Assembly (NCBI GenBank): GCA_036268875.1 | Contig: DATATI010000010.1 | Location: 19,695-83,694 of the forward strand | DNA: 64,000 nucleotides | Direction: 5' to 3' | Source: Polyangia bacterium | Lineage (GTDB): Bacteria; Myxococcota_A; Polyangia; Fen-1088 | Shown: piece after piece, positions 29,326-39,367 of the stretch | Layout of the letters: each line of letters starts with the position of its first letter | Position numbering within the stretch: position 1 is the stretch's first letter | Made by a program: the position numbers and the translations under genes | The notes under the pieces: model-generated | The model's input: the letters and a program-made list of their open reading frames with translations, nothing else | Databases searched by the model: none | What the model was told of the DNA's origin: nothing

Positions 29326-31962
29326 TTAGTTGGCCCACCAGTACGACAGCTTGAACAGGATGACGTCGGCGGCGCCGCCGTGCCGCAGGGCGGACAGGTG
29401 CAGATCGCCGATCGGCCCGTAAAGCGAGTCCACCGTCGGCAGCTGCGAGCGCGCATAGATGAGATACAAGGTCGAACCCAGCCGATACTCCCAGCGCAGG
29501 ACGACGCTGATGTTCACCGCCGCCCGTTCAAAGTCGGCGCTGGCCTGCGCCACCGTGCTGGTCGGCGCCGCAGCGATGTCCGCCAGGCTGATGGCGCCGC
29601 TGGTCGCGGGCAGGCGGCGCAGATCGGTGTAGTGCCCGGAGGCGAGGAAAAGCTGGGCGTACGTCTGCAGTGTCAGCTGACGAGTGAAGGTGTAGTTGGC
29701 GCGCAGGATGGCGCCCGCGCTCTTGGCGGTGAGGCGGCCAAAGACATAGCGCTGCCTGTCTGGATCGCACGCCATCGGCGTGGGCGCCATCGGCGCGTCG
29801 GCGCTGCCGCTGCATTCGGTGGTGGCGAAGCGCGGCTCGCCGGTGGCGTCGGTGAAGTTCAGGTCCAGGCCGAGGTCGAACTGCGGCAGCGGGTGCGCGG
29901 CCAAGCTGCTCCACGCGTCGATCGACCAGCCGTTCTCTAATAGCTGCGCATCGCCGCCGGTCCACGCCACCAGCCGCCGGCGAAAATCGGTGTCCACTTC
30001 GGCGTGCAGGATCCAAGCGTGCGCCCGCTCCAGCGAAGCGCGGCTGCCGGGCAGAAGCGCGCCTTGCTCGCCGATCTCCCGATCGTCCTGGCGCGCCGCC
30101 AGAAAGCCGGCACCCGCCGACACGATCCAGAAATTTTGAAACATCACGGTGCTGGTCAGCTGGGCGCGCTTGCCCAGGTCCAGGCCGTCCAGCGAATAGC
30201 GGCTGCCGGCGTCCAGGCGCAGATGCTGCTCGCGCGTGCGGTCGGTGGGCGTGAGATTGCGGTACTCGACGGCGGCCTTGAGCTCGTGCAGGTTTTGCCG
30301 GGCCATGAAGCCGACGTCGTTGTAGTCCACGCGGCGGCTGTGGCCCGCATATTCCAGGTTCCACACCAGGTGCGCGCCGCCTTCTTTGGCCACCCGCGCC
30401 CAACTTCCCAGGCCCGACGCGCCCGGGCCGATCAACGTTCCGTCGGCCAGCGTGCGCTCTGGTCCATCGACGATGCGCGAGCCGATCACCTGCCCGGACA
30501 GCGAGTAAAGCCCGCCGCCGAAACGCACCAGACCATCGGCCCCGGCCACGTAAGCGTCGTGGAAACAGCGGCCAGCGGAGGTGGGCGTGTTGCTGTCGGG
30601 ACAGGGCGGCGGCGCCGCGCTGGCGTCGGGCGCGACTTCAAAGCGAGTGGTCCCGGTGGCGATGAGGCCGAGGTGCCCGGCGCCGAACTCGCGGCGCAGG
30701 CGCAGCACATTGAAGCTGGTGGCGGGGGCCACGACCAGCGCCGCCCGCTGGTCGCTGCTGACGCGGTTTTCGTTGGTCAGCGCCGAAAGCGCGCCGACAG
30801 ACACCCCGCTGCCGATCTGTCCGGTCAGCTTGGCCGCGACGTCGATGGTCGACGGCTGCGGGGCGGCCGTCAGGTGTTCGCCGTCGTTCAGCGACAGGGG
30901 CAACGGCGGCGCGCTGCCGATGCGGCGCGAGTAGAACACCCGGTTGGGAAACGTGTCGGGCGCCGCCGCCGCGGCATCTTCCTGCGAAGTGGTTAGATAC
31001 TCGGCGCCTTCCACGAACAGCGGTCGCTTCTCCGGCAAGAAGGTTTCGTAGTTGGTCAGGTTCAAGATCAGACGGTCAGCCTCGACCTGTCCGAACTCGG
31101 GCAGGGCGGCCGCGTCCAGCGTCAGGCCCTGGGTGAGGTGCCACTTCAGATCCAGGCCGGCGGGCGCGTCACGCAGGCTGGGGCGCACCAGGCCGAAGCC
31201 GCGGCTCTGGATCTGCGCGCTGCCGTCCTGGCGCTCGGCTCGGGCGGTGACGAATGGACGCAGCTCGATGGTGCCGCCGCGCTTGAGATCGCGCAGGTCG
31301 TCCAGACGCCCAAAACGCGCCACCCAATCCGAAACCGAGCGCGGGATCAAAGCCCATTGATCGCCTTCGCCGACGCTGGACATGATGCGGCTGGCTTGCA
31401 TGCCCCAGCTCTGCACCGGCAGGTGAGCGTCAAAGCGCAGGATGCGCAGCGGGAGGCGCAACTCGGCCGACCAGCCGTGATCGGTCAGCGCCGTGCGCGC
31501 CTCCCACACCTCATCCCAGTCCAGCGAGATCACCGACTGATTTCGCAAGGTCCCGTCAGCGATCACGCCCGAGACGTTGACGGCGAAGATGAACGCGTTC
31601 TTTCCATCGCGGCGGGTGTCAAGCTGCAGCTGCACCCAGTCGCTTTCCGAATCCTGATCGCGGCGGGTCAGACGCTGCGCGATCGGCGACCGGCGCTGTT
31701 CACAATCGAAGGCCACATACAGCGCCTCGTCGTCGTAAAGCACGCGGAGAGTGGTTTTCTCCGACGGCGGCTGGCCTTCGGAGGGGAAATTTTGCACGAA
31801 GTGCTGAGATGCCTGCGCGGTCTTCCACGCCGGATCGTCCAGGCGGCCGTCGATCACCGGCGGCTGCGCGGTGCGCACGGCGTTCAAGTGTGGCACGGCG
31901 GCAAGGTCAGGATCGGCGGCGGCGGCGAGCCAGGCCAGCGGCAAGAGCGACAACGACAACAT
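29326..31962 (-). CDS. DUF5916 outer-membrane protein with CBM9-like N-domain
   Basis: Large exported protein: a signal peptide, then a carbohydrate-binding-9-like beta sandwich (PVIDGRLDDPAWKTAQAS, LRVLYDDEALYVAFDCEQ, DWVQLQLDTRRDGKNAFIFAVN), then a long alternating beta barrel region ending in an aromatic last strand (ILFKLSYWWAN). FLPEKRPLFVEGAEYL with FYSRRIG is the DUF5916 signature. This family is common in Myxococcota and Bacteroidota, and its role is unknown. It lies 6 bp downstream of the ArsA-type ATPase and 35 bp upstream of the hydantoinase start, so all three are probably in one transcript. Confidence 0.87.
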   Translation of the reverse strand: MLSLSLLPLAWLAAAADPDLAAVPHLNAVRTAQPPVIDGRLDDPAWKTAQASQHFVQNFPSEGQPPSEKTTLRVLYDDEALYVAFDCEQRRSPIAQRLTRRDQDSESDWVQLQLDTRRDGKNAFIFAVNVSGVIADGTLRNQSVISLDWDEVWEARTALTDHGWSAELRLPLRILRFDAHLPVQSWGMQASRIMSSVGEGDQWALIPRSVSDWVARFGRLDDLRDLKRGGTIELRPFVTARAERQDGSAQIQSRGFGLVRPSLRDAPAGLDLKWHLTQGLTLDAAALPEFGQVEADRLILNLTNYETFLPEKRPLFVEGAEYLTTSQEDAAAAAPDTFPNRVFYSRRIGSAPPLPLSLNDGEHLTAAPQPSTIDVAAKLTGQIGSGVSVGALSALTNENRVSSDQRAALVVAPATSFNVLRLRREFGAGHLGLIATGTTRFEVAPDASAAPPPCPDSNTPTSAGRCFHDAYVAGADGLVRFGGGLYSLSGQVIGSRIVDGPERTLADGTLIGPGASGLGSWARVAKEGGAHLVWNLEYAGHSRRVDYNDVGFMARQNLHELKAAVEYRNLTPTDRTREQHLRLDAGSRYSLDGLDLGKRAQLTSTVMFQNFWIVSAGAGFLAARQDDREIGEQGALLPGSRASLERAHAWILHAEVDTDFRRRLVAWTGGDAQLLENGWSIDAWSSLAAHPLPQFDLGLDLNFTDATGEPRFATTECSGSADAPMAPTPMACDPDRQRYVFGRLTAKSAGAILRANYTFTRQLTLQTYAQLFLASGHYTDLRRLPATSGAISLADIAAAPTSTVAQASADFERAAVNISVVLRWEYRLGSTLYLIYARSQLPTVDSLYGPIGDLHLSALRHGGAADVILFKLSYWWAN

Positions 31963-31968
31963 CGGCTG

Positions 31969-32895
31969 CTAGTCGGTGAAGCGCTCGGCGAGAAGGCCCA
32001 GGTCGGCGGGGCCAAGGTCGATGGTTGGCAAACGCGGCAAGGTCAAAAGCGGCAAGCCCGGGTTGTCGCGCAGGCGAGTCAGCATCTGCTCGGCGGTCTG
32101 GCGGTGCGCGCGCACGCTGGTGCCAAGGCGCAAGGTGGCGTCCAGCGCGTCGTCGCCGGTGGGCGGCAACACCTGGTTCAACGTGGCGCGCACGGTGGCG
32201 TCGAGCAGCGCATCCGATGGCAGGGCGTTCACCACCAGCGGGCCGAGCGGCACCTGCAGGCTGGTGCGGGCGGTGTGGGCCAGCTCGATGGCCTCGCGCA
32301 CCGGCAGTTCCTCGGGCAAGGTGACGATCACCAGGGCGGCGCGCGCGGGATCGGACAGCAGCTCGCGGGCGGCGGCGGCGTCATTGGTCAGCGGCCCCTT
32401 CGGCAGCGTGTCCAGGATGGCCTGCGGAATGCGCAACATCAGCACCGCGTGACCAGTGGCCGGCCCGTCGAGGATCACCAGATCATAGCGAGGCCGTCCG
32501 TTTTGCAGCTCGGTGGTGTGCCACCAGGTCTTGCCCAGCATGGCGTACGCGTCGAGGCCGGGGATGGCCGACAGGAAACCGCGCACCGCTCGGTTCTCGA
32601 ACAGGGCGCGGTAGACCGTCTCATAGCGCAGGACCATCAGGCCGTATTCGTGCAGCGCGCTTTTCGGCGTCATGTTCACGGCGTCGATGGCGGGGGCCAC
32701 GGTGACGACATTAGAACCAATTGCCTCGCGGCGACCGAACATTTTGCTCAGGCGTTCGACCGCGTCGGTCTGGGCGATCAAGACGCGCTTGCCGCGCCGG
32801 CTGGCCGCCACCGCCAGCGCCGCGGCGACGGTGGTTTTTCCCACGCCGCCCTTGCCCGCGATGACCAGCAGCTTGCGATCGAAAAGATCGCTCAT
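31969..32895 (-). CDS. ArsA-type (GET3-like) ATPase
   Basis: P-loop ATPase of the ArsA/Get3/MinD class. It starts MSDLFDRKLLVIAGKGGVGKTTVAAALA, with the deviant Walker A KGGVGKTT, a switch I-like AQTDAVERLSKMFG and a switch II-like YDLVILDGPATGHAVLMLRIP. The 308-residue length is that of a single ArsA half. There are no arsenic genes nearby, so arsenic transport is unlikely; myxobacteria carry several such ATPases linked to cell-envelope genes. The ATG at 32895 overlaps the stop of the FtsW-like gene by 4 bp, so the two are coupled. Confidence 0.88.
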   Translation of the reverse strand: MSDLFDRKLLVIAGKGGVGKTTVAAALAVAASRRGKRVLIAQTDAVERLSKMFGRREAIGSNVVTVAPAIDAVNMTPKSALHEYGLMVLRYETVYRALFENRAVRGFLSAIPGLDAYAMLGKTWWHTTELQNGRPRYDLVILDGPATGHAVLMLRIPQAILDTLPKGPLTNDAAAARELLSDPARAALVIVTLPEELPVREAIELAHTARTSLQVPLGPLVVNALPSDALLDATVRATLNQVLPPTGDDALDATLRLGTSVRAHRQTAEQMLTRLRDNPGLPLLTLPRLPTIDLGPADLGLLAERFTD

Positions 32896-34001
32896 GGCGT
32901 GGCCTCGGCGCTGGAGACGGCGGCGATGAGGCCGATGGCCGCGCCCGCCGCCAGCACCGCCGCCGGATCGTAACTGACGAAGGGCATGGTGACGCCGATG
33001 ATCGGCACCAGGCCGACGCACACCGCGATGTGCAGCGCCGCCGGCGCCACCAGCGCCATCCCCGCCGCCAGGGCCAGCGCCGCCAGCCGGTGATCGGAAG
33101 CGCGGCGGGCGATGAGCACGGCGCCCACGCCGATTCCCACCCACGCCAGGACCACCGCGGCGGCGGCGAATTTTCCCAGCTCTTCGGCGATCACCGCGAA
33201 GACGTAATCGCTCTCCGGCGAAGACAGCGAGCGGCGGGTGCTGCCATGGCCAAGCCCGACGCCGACGTTGCCGGCGCTGGCGGCGGCGCGCGCGTGAGCC
33301 AGGGCCAGCACCTCGAAGCCTTTGCCGCGGCGATCGGCCAGCGGCTCGACGAAGCCTTGCCAGCGGCTGCCCACGTAACGGAACCGCGAGGCCACCAGGC
33401 CCAGCGCCGCCGCCAGCAGCGCCGCCGCCGGCACCAACCAGCGGCCACCGACGCCCAGGCCGGCCAGCGCCACCAGGGCCACCAGAATGGTGACGCCGGC
33501 GGCGGAAAAATCCGGCTGCACGATCAAGGTCAGCACCGCTACGAACGTCATCACCAGCGCCAGCAACCAGCGCGGCAGACCGTCATTTTTCAAGGGCGCC
33601 GCCGCGGGATCGCCCCATGACACCAGCAAGAGGGCCACGCCCAGGGTCAAAAACGGCGCTGGCTCGCCCGACAGCGGTCCCAGGTGCAGCCAGCGGCTGG
33701 CGCCTGCGGCGCGCACACCGATGCCGGGAATGAACACCGCCAGGCCGGCCAGCAAGGCCAGCAAGAAAAAATACGGCGCCGCTCGCAGCAGGCGCTTGGC
33801 GCCCGCGCGCGCCACGGCGAAGCCGGCCGCGATTCCCAGCGCCGAGGCGATCAGGTGCCGGGCCACGAAGTGCTGAGGGTATCCCAGGCTCAGGCTGCTT
33901 TGCCGGCTGGTGGCCGCCGCCGACACCATCACGCCCAAGGCCCCCAGGACCAGCGCCGACGGGACCAGGAGCAAAAGCACGAGCGATCGGCGCATCATCA
34001 A
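32892..34001 (-). CDS. FtsW/RodA/SpoVE-type SEDS protein, divergent
   Basis: Polytopic membrane protein (9-10 hydrophobic helices) of the SEDS glycosyltransferase family that polymerises peptidoglycan. Conserved signs are VQPDFSAAG (the catalytic-Asp loop equivalent to QPDxG), GHGSTRRSLSSPESDYVFAVIAEELG, and GVTMPFVSYDPAAVLAAGAAIG near the end. Family members read LPF(V/I)SYGGSS at this last motif; here the glycines are replaced by Asp-Pro-Ala. Length 369. No mur or fts cluster is adjacent; it is instead coupled to an ArsA-type ATPase. A specialised role, such as sporulation or cell-shape change, is possible but inferred. Confidence 0.85.
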   Translation of the reverse strand: MMMRRSLVLLLLVPSALVLGALGVMVSAAATSRQSSLSLGYPQHFVARHLIASALGIAAGFAVARAGAKRLLRAAPYFFLLALLAGLAVFIPGIGVRAAGASRWLHLGPLSGEPAPFLTLGVALLLVSWGDPAAAPLKNDGLPRWLLALVMTFVAVLTLIVQPDFSAAGVTILVALVALAGLGVGGRWLVPAAALLAAALGLVASRFRYVGSRWQGFVEPLADRRGKGFEVLALAHARAAASAGNVGVGLGHGSTRRSLSSPESDYVFAVIAEELGKFAAAAVVLAWVGIGVGAVLIARRASDHRLAALALAAGMALVAPAALHIAVCVGLVPIIGVTMPFVSYDPAAVLAAGAAIGLIAAVSSAEATP

Positions 34002-34004
34002 AGA

Positions 34005-34679
34005 TCAGAAACGATAGAAGAGTCCGATCCCGCTGTCGAAAAGATCCCCGAAGAGGTTCAGGTGATCGCCGGTCTCGGTGACGAAGTCGGGACGGTTCAG
34101 AGTTTGGGTGAAGTTGAAACGCACGCGGATGCCCATGCCGTCCTTGATCGTCCAATCGATGCCCAGACCGCCGCAGACAAACGGCTGGCGCGAAGAGGCC
34201 CTTCCGGGGCGCAGGGTCAACTCTGGCGTGGAGAAATAACCGAAGGTGAAGCCGGCTCCCGCCGAAGCCCACAGGGTGACCGCCCGCAGCGGAAGCGCCA
34301 CTGTTTGCGCGACGGAAAATCCGGTCTGGGTCAGCGTACGGTAGTCGGTCGACGGTCCTTCGAGAGCCAGCGTGAAGTGATCGTGGAAGAAGTTGGCGCC
34401 GACGCCGAGGAACAGCGTCGGCGCTTCGGGCGGGCCCAGGCGCAGATAGCGCCGTTCGTAAAGTCCACCGACGGAGAATCCGACAGTGGGGGTCAGCTGC
34501 TCGCCACCGGACGAGACGCGGATCGACGGGCCGATGAAGACACTGACACCGTTGCTGCCGGTGGGTTCCGCAGCGGGCATGGCCGGCGCGGGCGGCGGGG
34601 ATGGATTCGTCTCGGGTGGCGGCGGCTGCGCCTGCGCCAACAGCAGCAGCAGTAAACGGGAGACGACCGCCGCGTTCAT
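34005..34679 (-). CDS. Putative outer-membrane beta-barrel protein, 224 aa
   Basis: A short signal peptide (MNAAVVSRLLLLLLAQAQ) and a Pro-rich linker (PPPPETNPSPPPAPAMP) precede eight or so amphipathic strands (SVFIGPSIRVSS, FSVGGLYERRYLRLG, LFLGVGANFFHDHFTLALEG, VTLWASAGAGFTFGYFS, GMGIRVRFNFTQT) and a C-terminal aromatic residue (GLFYRF), the normal BAM-recognition ending. This looks like an OmpA/OmpW-type small barrel without an enzymatic domain. It sits 3 bp upstream of the FtsW-like gene and 10 bp downstream of the biotinyl-domain gene, so all are probably transcribed together. Confidence 0.75.
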   Translation of the reverse strand: MNAAVVSRLLLLLLAQAQPPPPETNPSPPPAPAMPAAEPTGSNGVSVFIGPSIRVSSGGEQLTPTVGFSVGGLYERRYLRLGPPEAPTLFLGVGANFFHDHFTLALEGPSTDYRTLTQTGFSVAQTVALPLRAVTLWASAGAGFTFGYFSTPELTLRPGRASSRQPFVCGGLGIDWTIKDGMGIRVRFNFTQTLNRPDFVTETGDHLNLFGDLFDSGIGLFYRF

Positions 34680-34689
34680 CGCTGGCAGA

Positions 34690-35217
34690 CTACCCGATCA
34701 CGACCAGATCCTGACCAGCTTCGACCGCTTCGCCGTCCGCGCAGCGCACCTCGCGAACGACGCCGGCGCGAGGCGCGCGCAGTTCGTTTTCCATCTTCAT
34801 CGCCTCGACGACCACCGCCGGCTGCGCCGCCGCCAGCGCTTCGCCGACCTTGACCAGGATCTTCACCACCCGGCCGGGCATCGGTGCTTTCAGCGTGGCG
34901 GTGGCGCCGATCGCGGCGGCTGGCCGCGCGATCAGATCCCGCACCGCCGCGCTGCGGGCCTCGGTCACCTCCGCCGTCACCAAAACCGGATCGCCGGGCG
35001 GCCCGATGGCGACGGTGAGCTTGGGCGCGGCGCCGTCGACCTGCGCGATGATCTGCTGCCTCCCCAACATCAACGACCAGACGCCCGGTTCCACCTGGCG
35101 CGCTTGCACATCGCGCGGCTGTCCGTCGACGATGATCTCCAGCGCCTCGCCGTCGCCGTTGCGCAGTTCGACGATGCGGTCCTTCCCGCCGATCCTGATG
35201 GCGTATCGATGGATCAT
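34690..35217 (-). CDS. Biotin/lipoyl carrier protein (acyl-CoA carboxylase BCCP-like)
   Basis: The C-terminal 75 residues form a biotinyl domain: TLKAPMPGRVVKILVKVGEAL, then VVEAMKMENELRAPRAGVVREV, with biotin-accepting Lys about 141 in EAMKMEN. The N-terminal 100 residues (RYAIRIGGKDRIVELR, WSLMLGRQQIIAQVDG) are the beta-rich region found in the small subunits of propionyl/acetyl-CoA carboxylases. It carries the carboxyl group between a carboxylase and a transferase whose genes are not in this window. It is downstream of rpoD on the same strand, separated by 83 bp. Confidence 0.88.
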   Translation of the reverse strand: MIHRYAIRIGGKDRIVELRNGDGEALEIIVDGQPRDVQARQVEPGVWSLMLGRQQIIAQVDGAAPKLTVAIGPPGDPVLVTAEVTEARSAAVRDLIARPAAAIGATATLKAPMPGRVVKILVKVGEALAAAQPAVVVEAMKMENELRAPRAGVVREVRCADGEAVEAGQDLVVIG

Positions 35218-35254
35218 GCGCCGCGATTAAACCACGTTCCCCTCACCCCGACCG

Positions 35255-35269
35255 TCTCCCAAAGGGAGA
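35255..35269. repeat. Short perfect inverted repeat TCTCCC-AAA-GGGAGA
   Basis: A 6-bp perfect stem with a 3-nt loop in the 83-bp gap between rpoD and the biotinyl-protein gene, embedded in CTCACCCCGACC...GAGGGAGCG. Similar CCCTCACCCCGACC/CTCTCCC elements are widespread intergenic repeats of bacteria. It could work as a weak terminator for rpoD, but no T-run follows. Confidence 0.4.
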
Positions 35270-35300
35270 GGGAGCGCGGAGCGGCGAGAGTGGCGAGCGC

Positions 35301-37205
<1,905 letters not shown>

Positions 37206-37207
37206 AC

Positions 37208-39037
37208 CTACGGCCTCTCAATGGCTGCTTTGAGTCCCAGCTTCGCCTGTGTTAACGCCAATCCTCTTACGGTGGTTGCACGTGTAGTCGCTTCATCGCC
37301 GCGCGATCGCGCACCCTCGGCGAGCTTTTCATTCATCAGAATCTCAGCCTCAACGCGCAAAAGCTCAAGCTTGGCCCCGAGCTTCACCAAAGTCACCTGC
37401 GGATCGGCGACCCGGTTGATGCTGCCGTCCATCAGCGCCCGCGACACACTGTCCCGAACGTCGGGGGGGGCCGCTTGCAGCCAGGCCGGTGTGTCGATGC
37501 GGTTGGCAGAGGCGATGCCCTCCATGGCCAGACGAAAAAGCTGGCGCAGCGACGGATCAATCAGCAGATCGCCGGCGCGGTTAGCCTGTGGATGTCGCGC
37601 CAATTCGGGATAGGTCACCAGCAAGACCAGAAAGTACAATTCTTCTGGTGGCAATTTGCGTTGCGGCGGGGGCTCCGCCGATGCCGACACTGCTTCGGCG
37701 TTCGCCGCCGACTGGGCGGGACCGCGGCGCAGGCTTTCCGACGCTTCGCGCAGGGCCCGGTTGACCTGGTGGATGGTCATACCCAGCACGGCCGCCGTCT
37801 GGCGGGCGTAAAGCTCCAGCGTGGTCTGGTTGCGCACCCTGGCTAACAACCGCGTGATGGCCTCCAAAGCTTCGACCCGACCAGGGATGCTGGCGGTCTG
37901 GGCGGTGTTCTGGATGAACTGATCCAGCATCGGGCGGGCGCCGTCGACCAGCCGGCGGAGTGCCTCCGCGCCTTCGCGACGGACGAAATCATCGGGGTCC
38001 ACGCCGGTGGGCAAGCGGGCGATGCGTCCGTCGACGTCCGCTTCCACGAACAGCGGCACCGCCTTGTCCGCCGCGCGCTGGCCGGCGGTGTCGCCGTCGA
38101 ACACCACCACCACCTGTCGCGCCAGACGACCGAGGAGATCAATCTGCTCCGCTGTCAGCGCCGTGCCCATCGGCGCCACCGCATTGTCGATGCCCGCCTC
38201 GTGCAACGACATCACGTCGAAGTTGCCTTCCACCACGATCGCCACGTCGGTCTTGCGGATGGCCTCGATGGCGGCGTGCAGGCCGTAAAGCTGTTCCTTC
38301 TTGTGAAACAGCGGCGAATCGGGCGAGTTGACGTACTTGCGATCCTTGGCCTCGGGATCCAGCAGGCGGCCGCTGAACCCGACCACCCGCTTTTGTCGAT
38401 CGATCACCGGCAGCATCACGCGGTCGCGGAAAAAATCGTAGCGCCCGCGTTCGTTGACGCCGCAAAGGCCCAGGACTTCGCCGTCCGTGACAGGGATTTT
38501 TTTGCTCGCAAGGTAGTTCTGCAGCCCGTCCCATTTGCCCGGCGCATACCCGACGCGAAAGCGTTCGATAAGCGGCGCGCTGATGCCGCGCTTTTCCACG
38601 TACGCGCGCGCCTGCGCACCGGCAGGCGAGGCATAGGCCTCTTGAAAATACGTGGCCGCCAGCTCCATCACCCGGAACAGGCGATCGCGCTGCGACTCGG
38701 CGTCGCGGCGGGCTTGCCGCTCGGCCGGCGACAGGGGCTGGGCGTCCAGCTCGACGCCCGCGGTGAGCGCCAAATCGCGCACCACCTCGATGAACGTCCG
38801 CTGCTCGATCTTGACCAGGAACTCTATGACGTCACCTTTTTCGCCGCAGCCGAAGCAGTGAAAGAATTGACGTGTCTCGTGCACATGGAAGGAGGGCGTT
38901 TTTTCGCTGTGAAAGGGGCAAATCCCTTTCCAACTCCCCGTACCCGCCCTCTTGAGCTCAACATAGCGTTTGACGATCTCGACGATATTCGTCCGATCCC
39001 GGACATCGTCGATTTTCTCCCTGGGGACTAAGGGCAC
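37208..39037 (-). CDS. dnaG: DNA primase DnaG
   Basis: Makes RNA primers for replication. The N-terminal zinc ribbon ([34 protein letters not shown]) follows a GTG start at 39037 ([22 protein letters not shown]). The catalytic core has [25 protein letters not shown] (TOPRIM Glu) and [18 protein letters not shown] (TOPRIM DxD-type). The C-terminal third is the DnaB-interacting domain and is variable. The open frame extends 138 bp upstream of the GTG, but the translation there is not primase. The 609-residue length is usual. A good sigma-70 promoter lies 30 nt before the start. There is no rpsU upstream, unlike the E. coli rpsU-dnaG-rpoD operon. Confidence 0.95.
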   Translation of the reverse strand: MPLVPREKIDDVRDRTNIVEIVKRYVELKRAGTGSWKGICPFHSEKTPSFHVHETRQFFHCFGCGEKGDVIEFLVKIEQRTFIEVVRDLALTAGVELDAQPLSPAERQARRDAESQRDRLFRVMELAATYFQEAYASPAGAQARAYVEKRGISAPLIERFRVGYAPGKWDGLQNYLASKKIPVTDGEVLGLCGVNERGRYDFFRDRVMLPVIDRQKRVVGFSGRLLDPEAKDRKYVNSPDSPLFHKKEQLYGLHAAIEAIRKTDVAIVVEGNFDVMSLHEAGIDNAVAPMGTALTAEQIDLLGRLARQVVVVFDGDTAGQRAADKAVPLFVEADVDGRIARLPTGVDPDDFVRREGAEALRRLVDGARPMLDQFIQNTAQTASIPGRVEALEAITRLLARVRNQTTLELYARQTAAVLGMTIHQVNRALREASESLRRGPAQSAANAEAVSASAEPPPQRKLPPEELYFLVLLVTYPELARHPQANRAGDLLIDPSLRQLFRLAMEGIASANRIDTPAWLQAAPPDVRDSVSRALMDGSINRVADPQVTLVKLGAKLELLRVEAEILMNEKLAEGARSRGDEATTRATTVRGLALTQAKLGLKAAIERP

Positions 39038-39066
39038 GGCAATGTCCGCGGCACCGGAAGGCGCGC

Positions 39067-39094
39067 ATTTTTTAGCCCAGCCCCACCCATAGTC
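39067..39094 (-). promoter_or_regulatory. Sigma-70-like promoter for dnaG-rpoD
   Basis: On the minus strand TTGACT (39089-39094) and TAAAAA (39067-39072) are separated by 16 bp. The GTG of dnaG is about 30 nt downstream. This match to the -35 and -10 consensus is much better than chance in such GC-rich DNA. Confidence 0.5.
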
Positions 39095-39262
39095 AAGCCC
39101 GATTACGAATTTTCCCCGAGAATTCCCCCCTCGGCAATTCCCTAAATCTATTCCTACCTTGCCCCACCCGTTCACCTTCTCCCCGTCCCATTAACGTACC
39201 CTCAGCCGCCCAATTTCGCTCAATAACACCGCGACGTCCGTCCGACGCCGCCGCTATTCCCA

Positions 39263-39367
39263 TTCAGGAGGCCGGGCTCTGCCCGGCCGGCCCACCTTGC
39301 GCGAGCGATCCGTTGGGGGGCGACGTGGGGGGATTTAATTCCCCCACGCAGCGAGCGCAGCGAGCGA
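39263..39367. repeat. Dispersed two-hairpin repeat, copy 2
   Basis: The best-formed copy. It has a perfect 8-bp stem GGCCGGGC-TCT-GCCCGGCC (39270-39288), then CCACCTTGCGCGAGC, then GGGGGGCGAC, then the stem GTGGGGG/CCCCCAC (39325-39347) around an ATTTAATT loop, then GCAGCGAGCGCAGCGAGCGATCA. It runs straight into the stop codon of the OmpA/TSP3 gene, so it is its 3' UTR. The 330-bp gap 39038-39367 otherwise holds only the dnaG promoter, and I see no gene in it. Confidence 0.75.

Noticed and set aside
28136..29329. Plus-strand frame of 397 codons within the hydantoinase
   Set aside because: Shadow; the minus strand has all amidohydrolase metal motifs.
32892..33144. Longer start for the ArsA-type gene (391 codons)
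   Set aside because: The upstream part overlaps the FtsW-like gene and has no similarity; the ATG at 32895 starts the P-loop domain properly.
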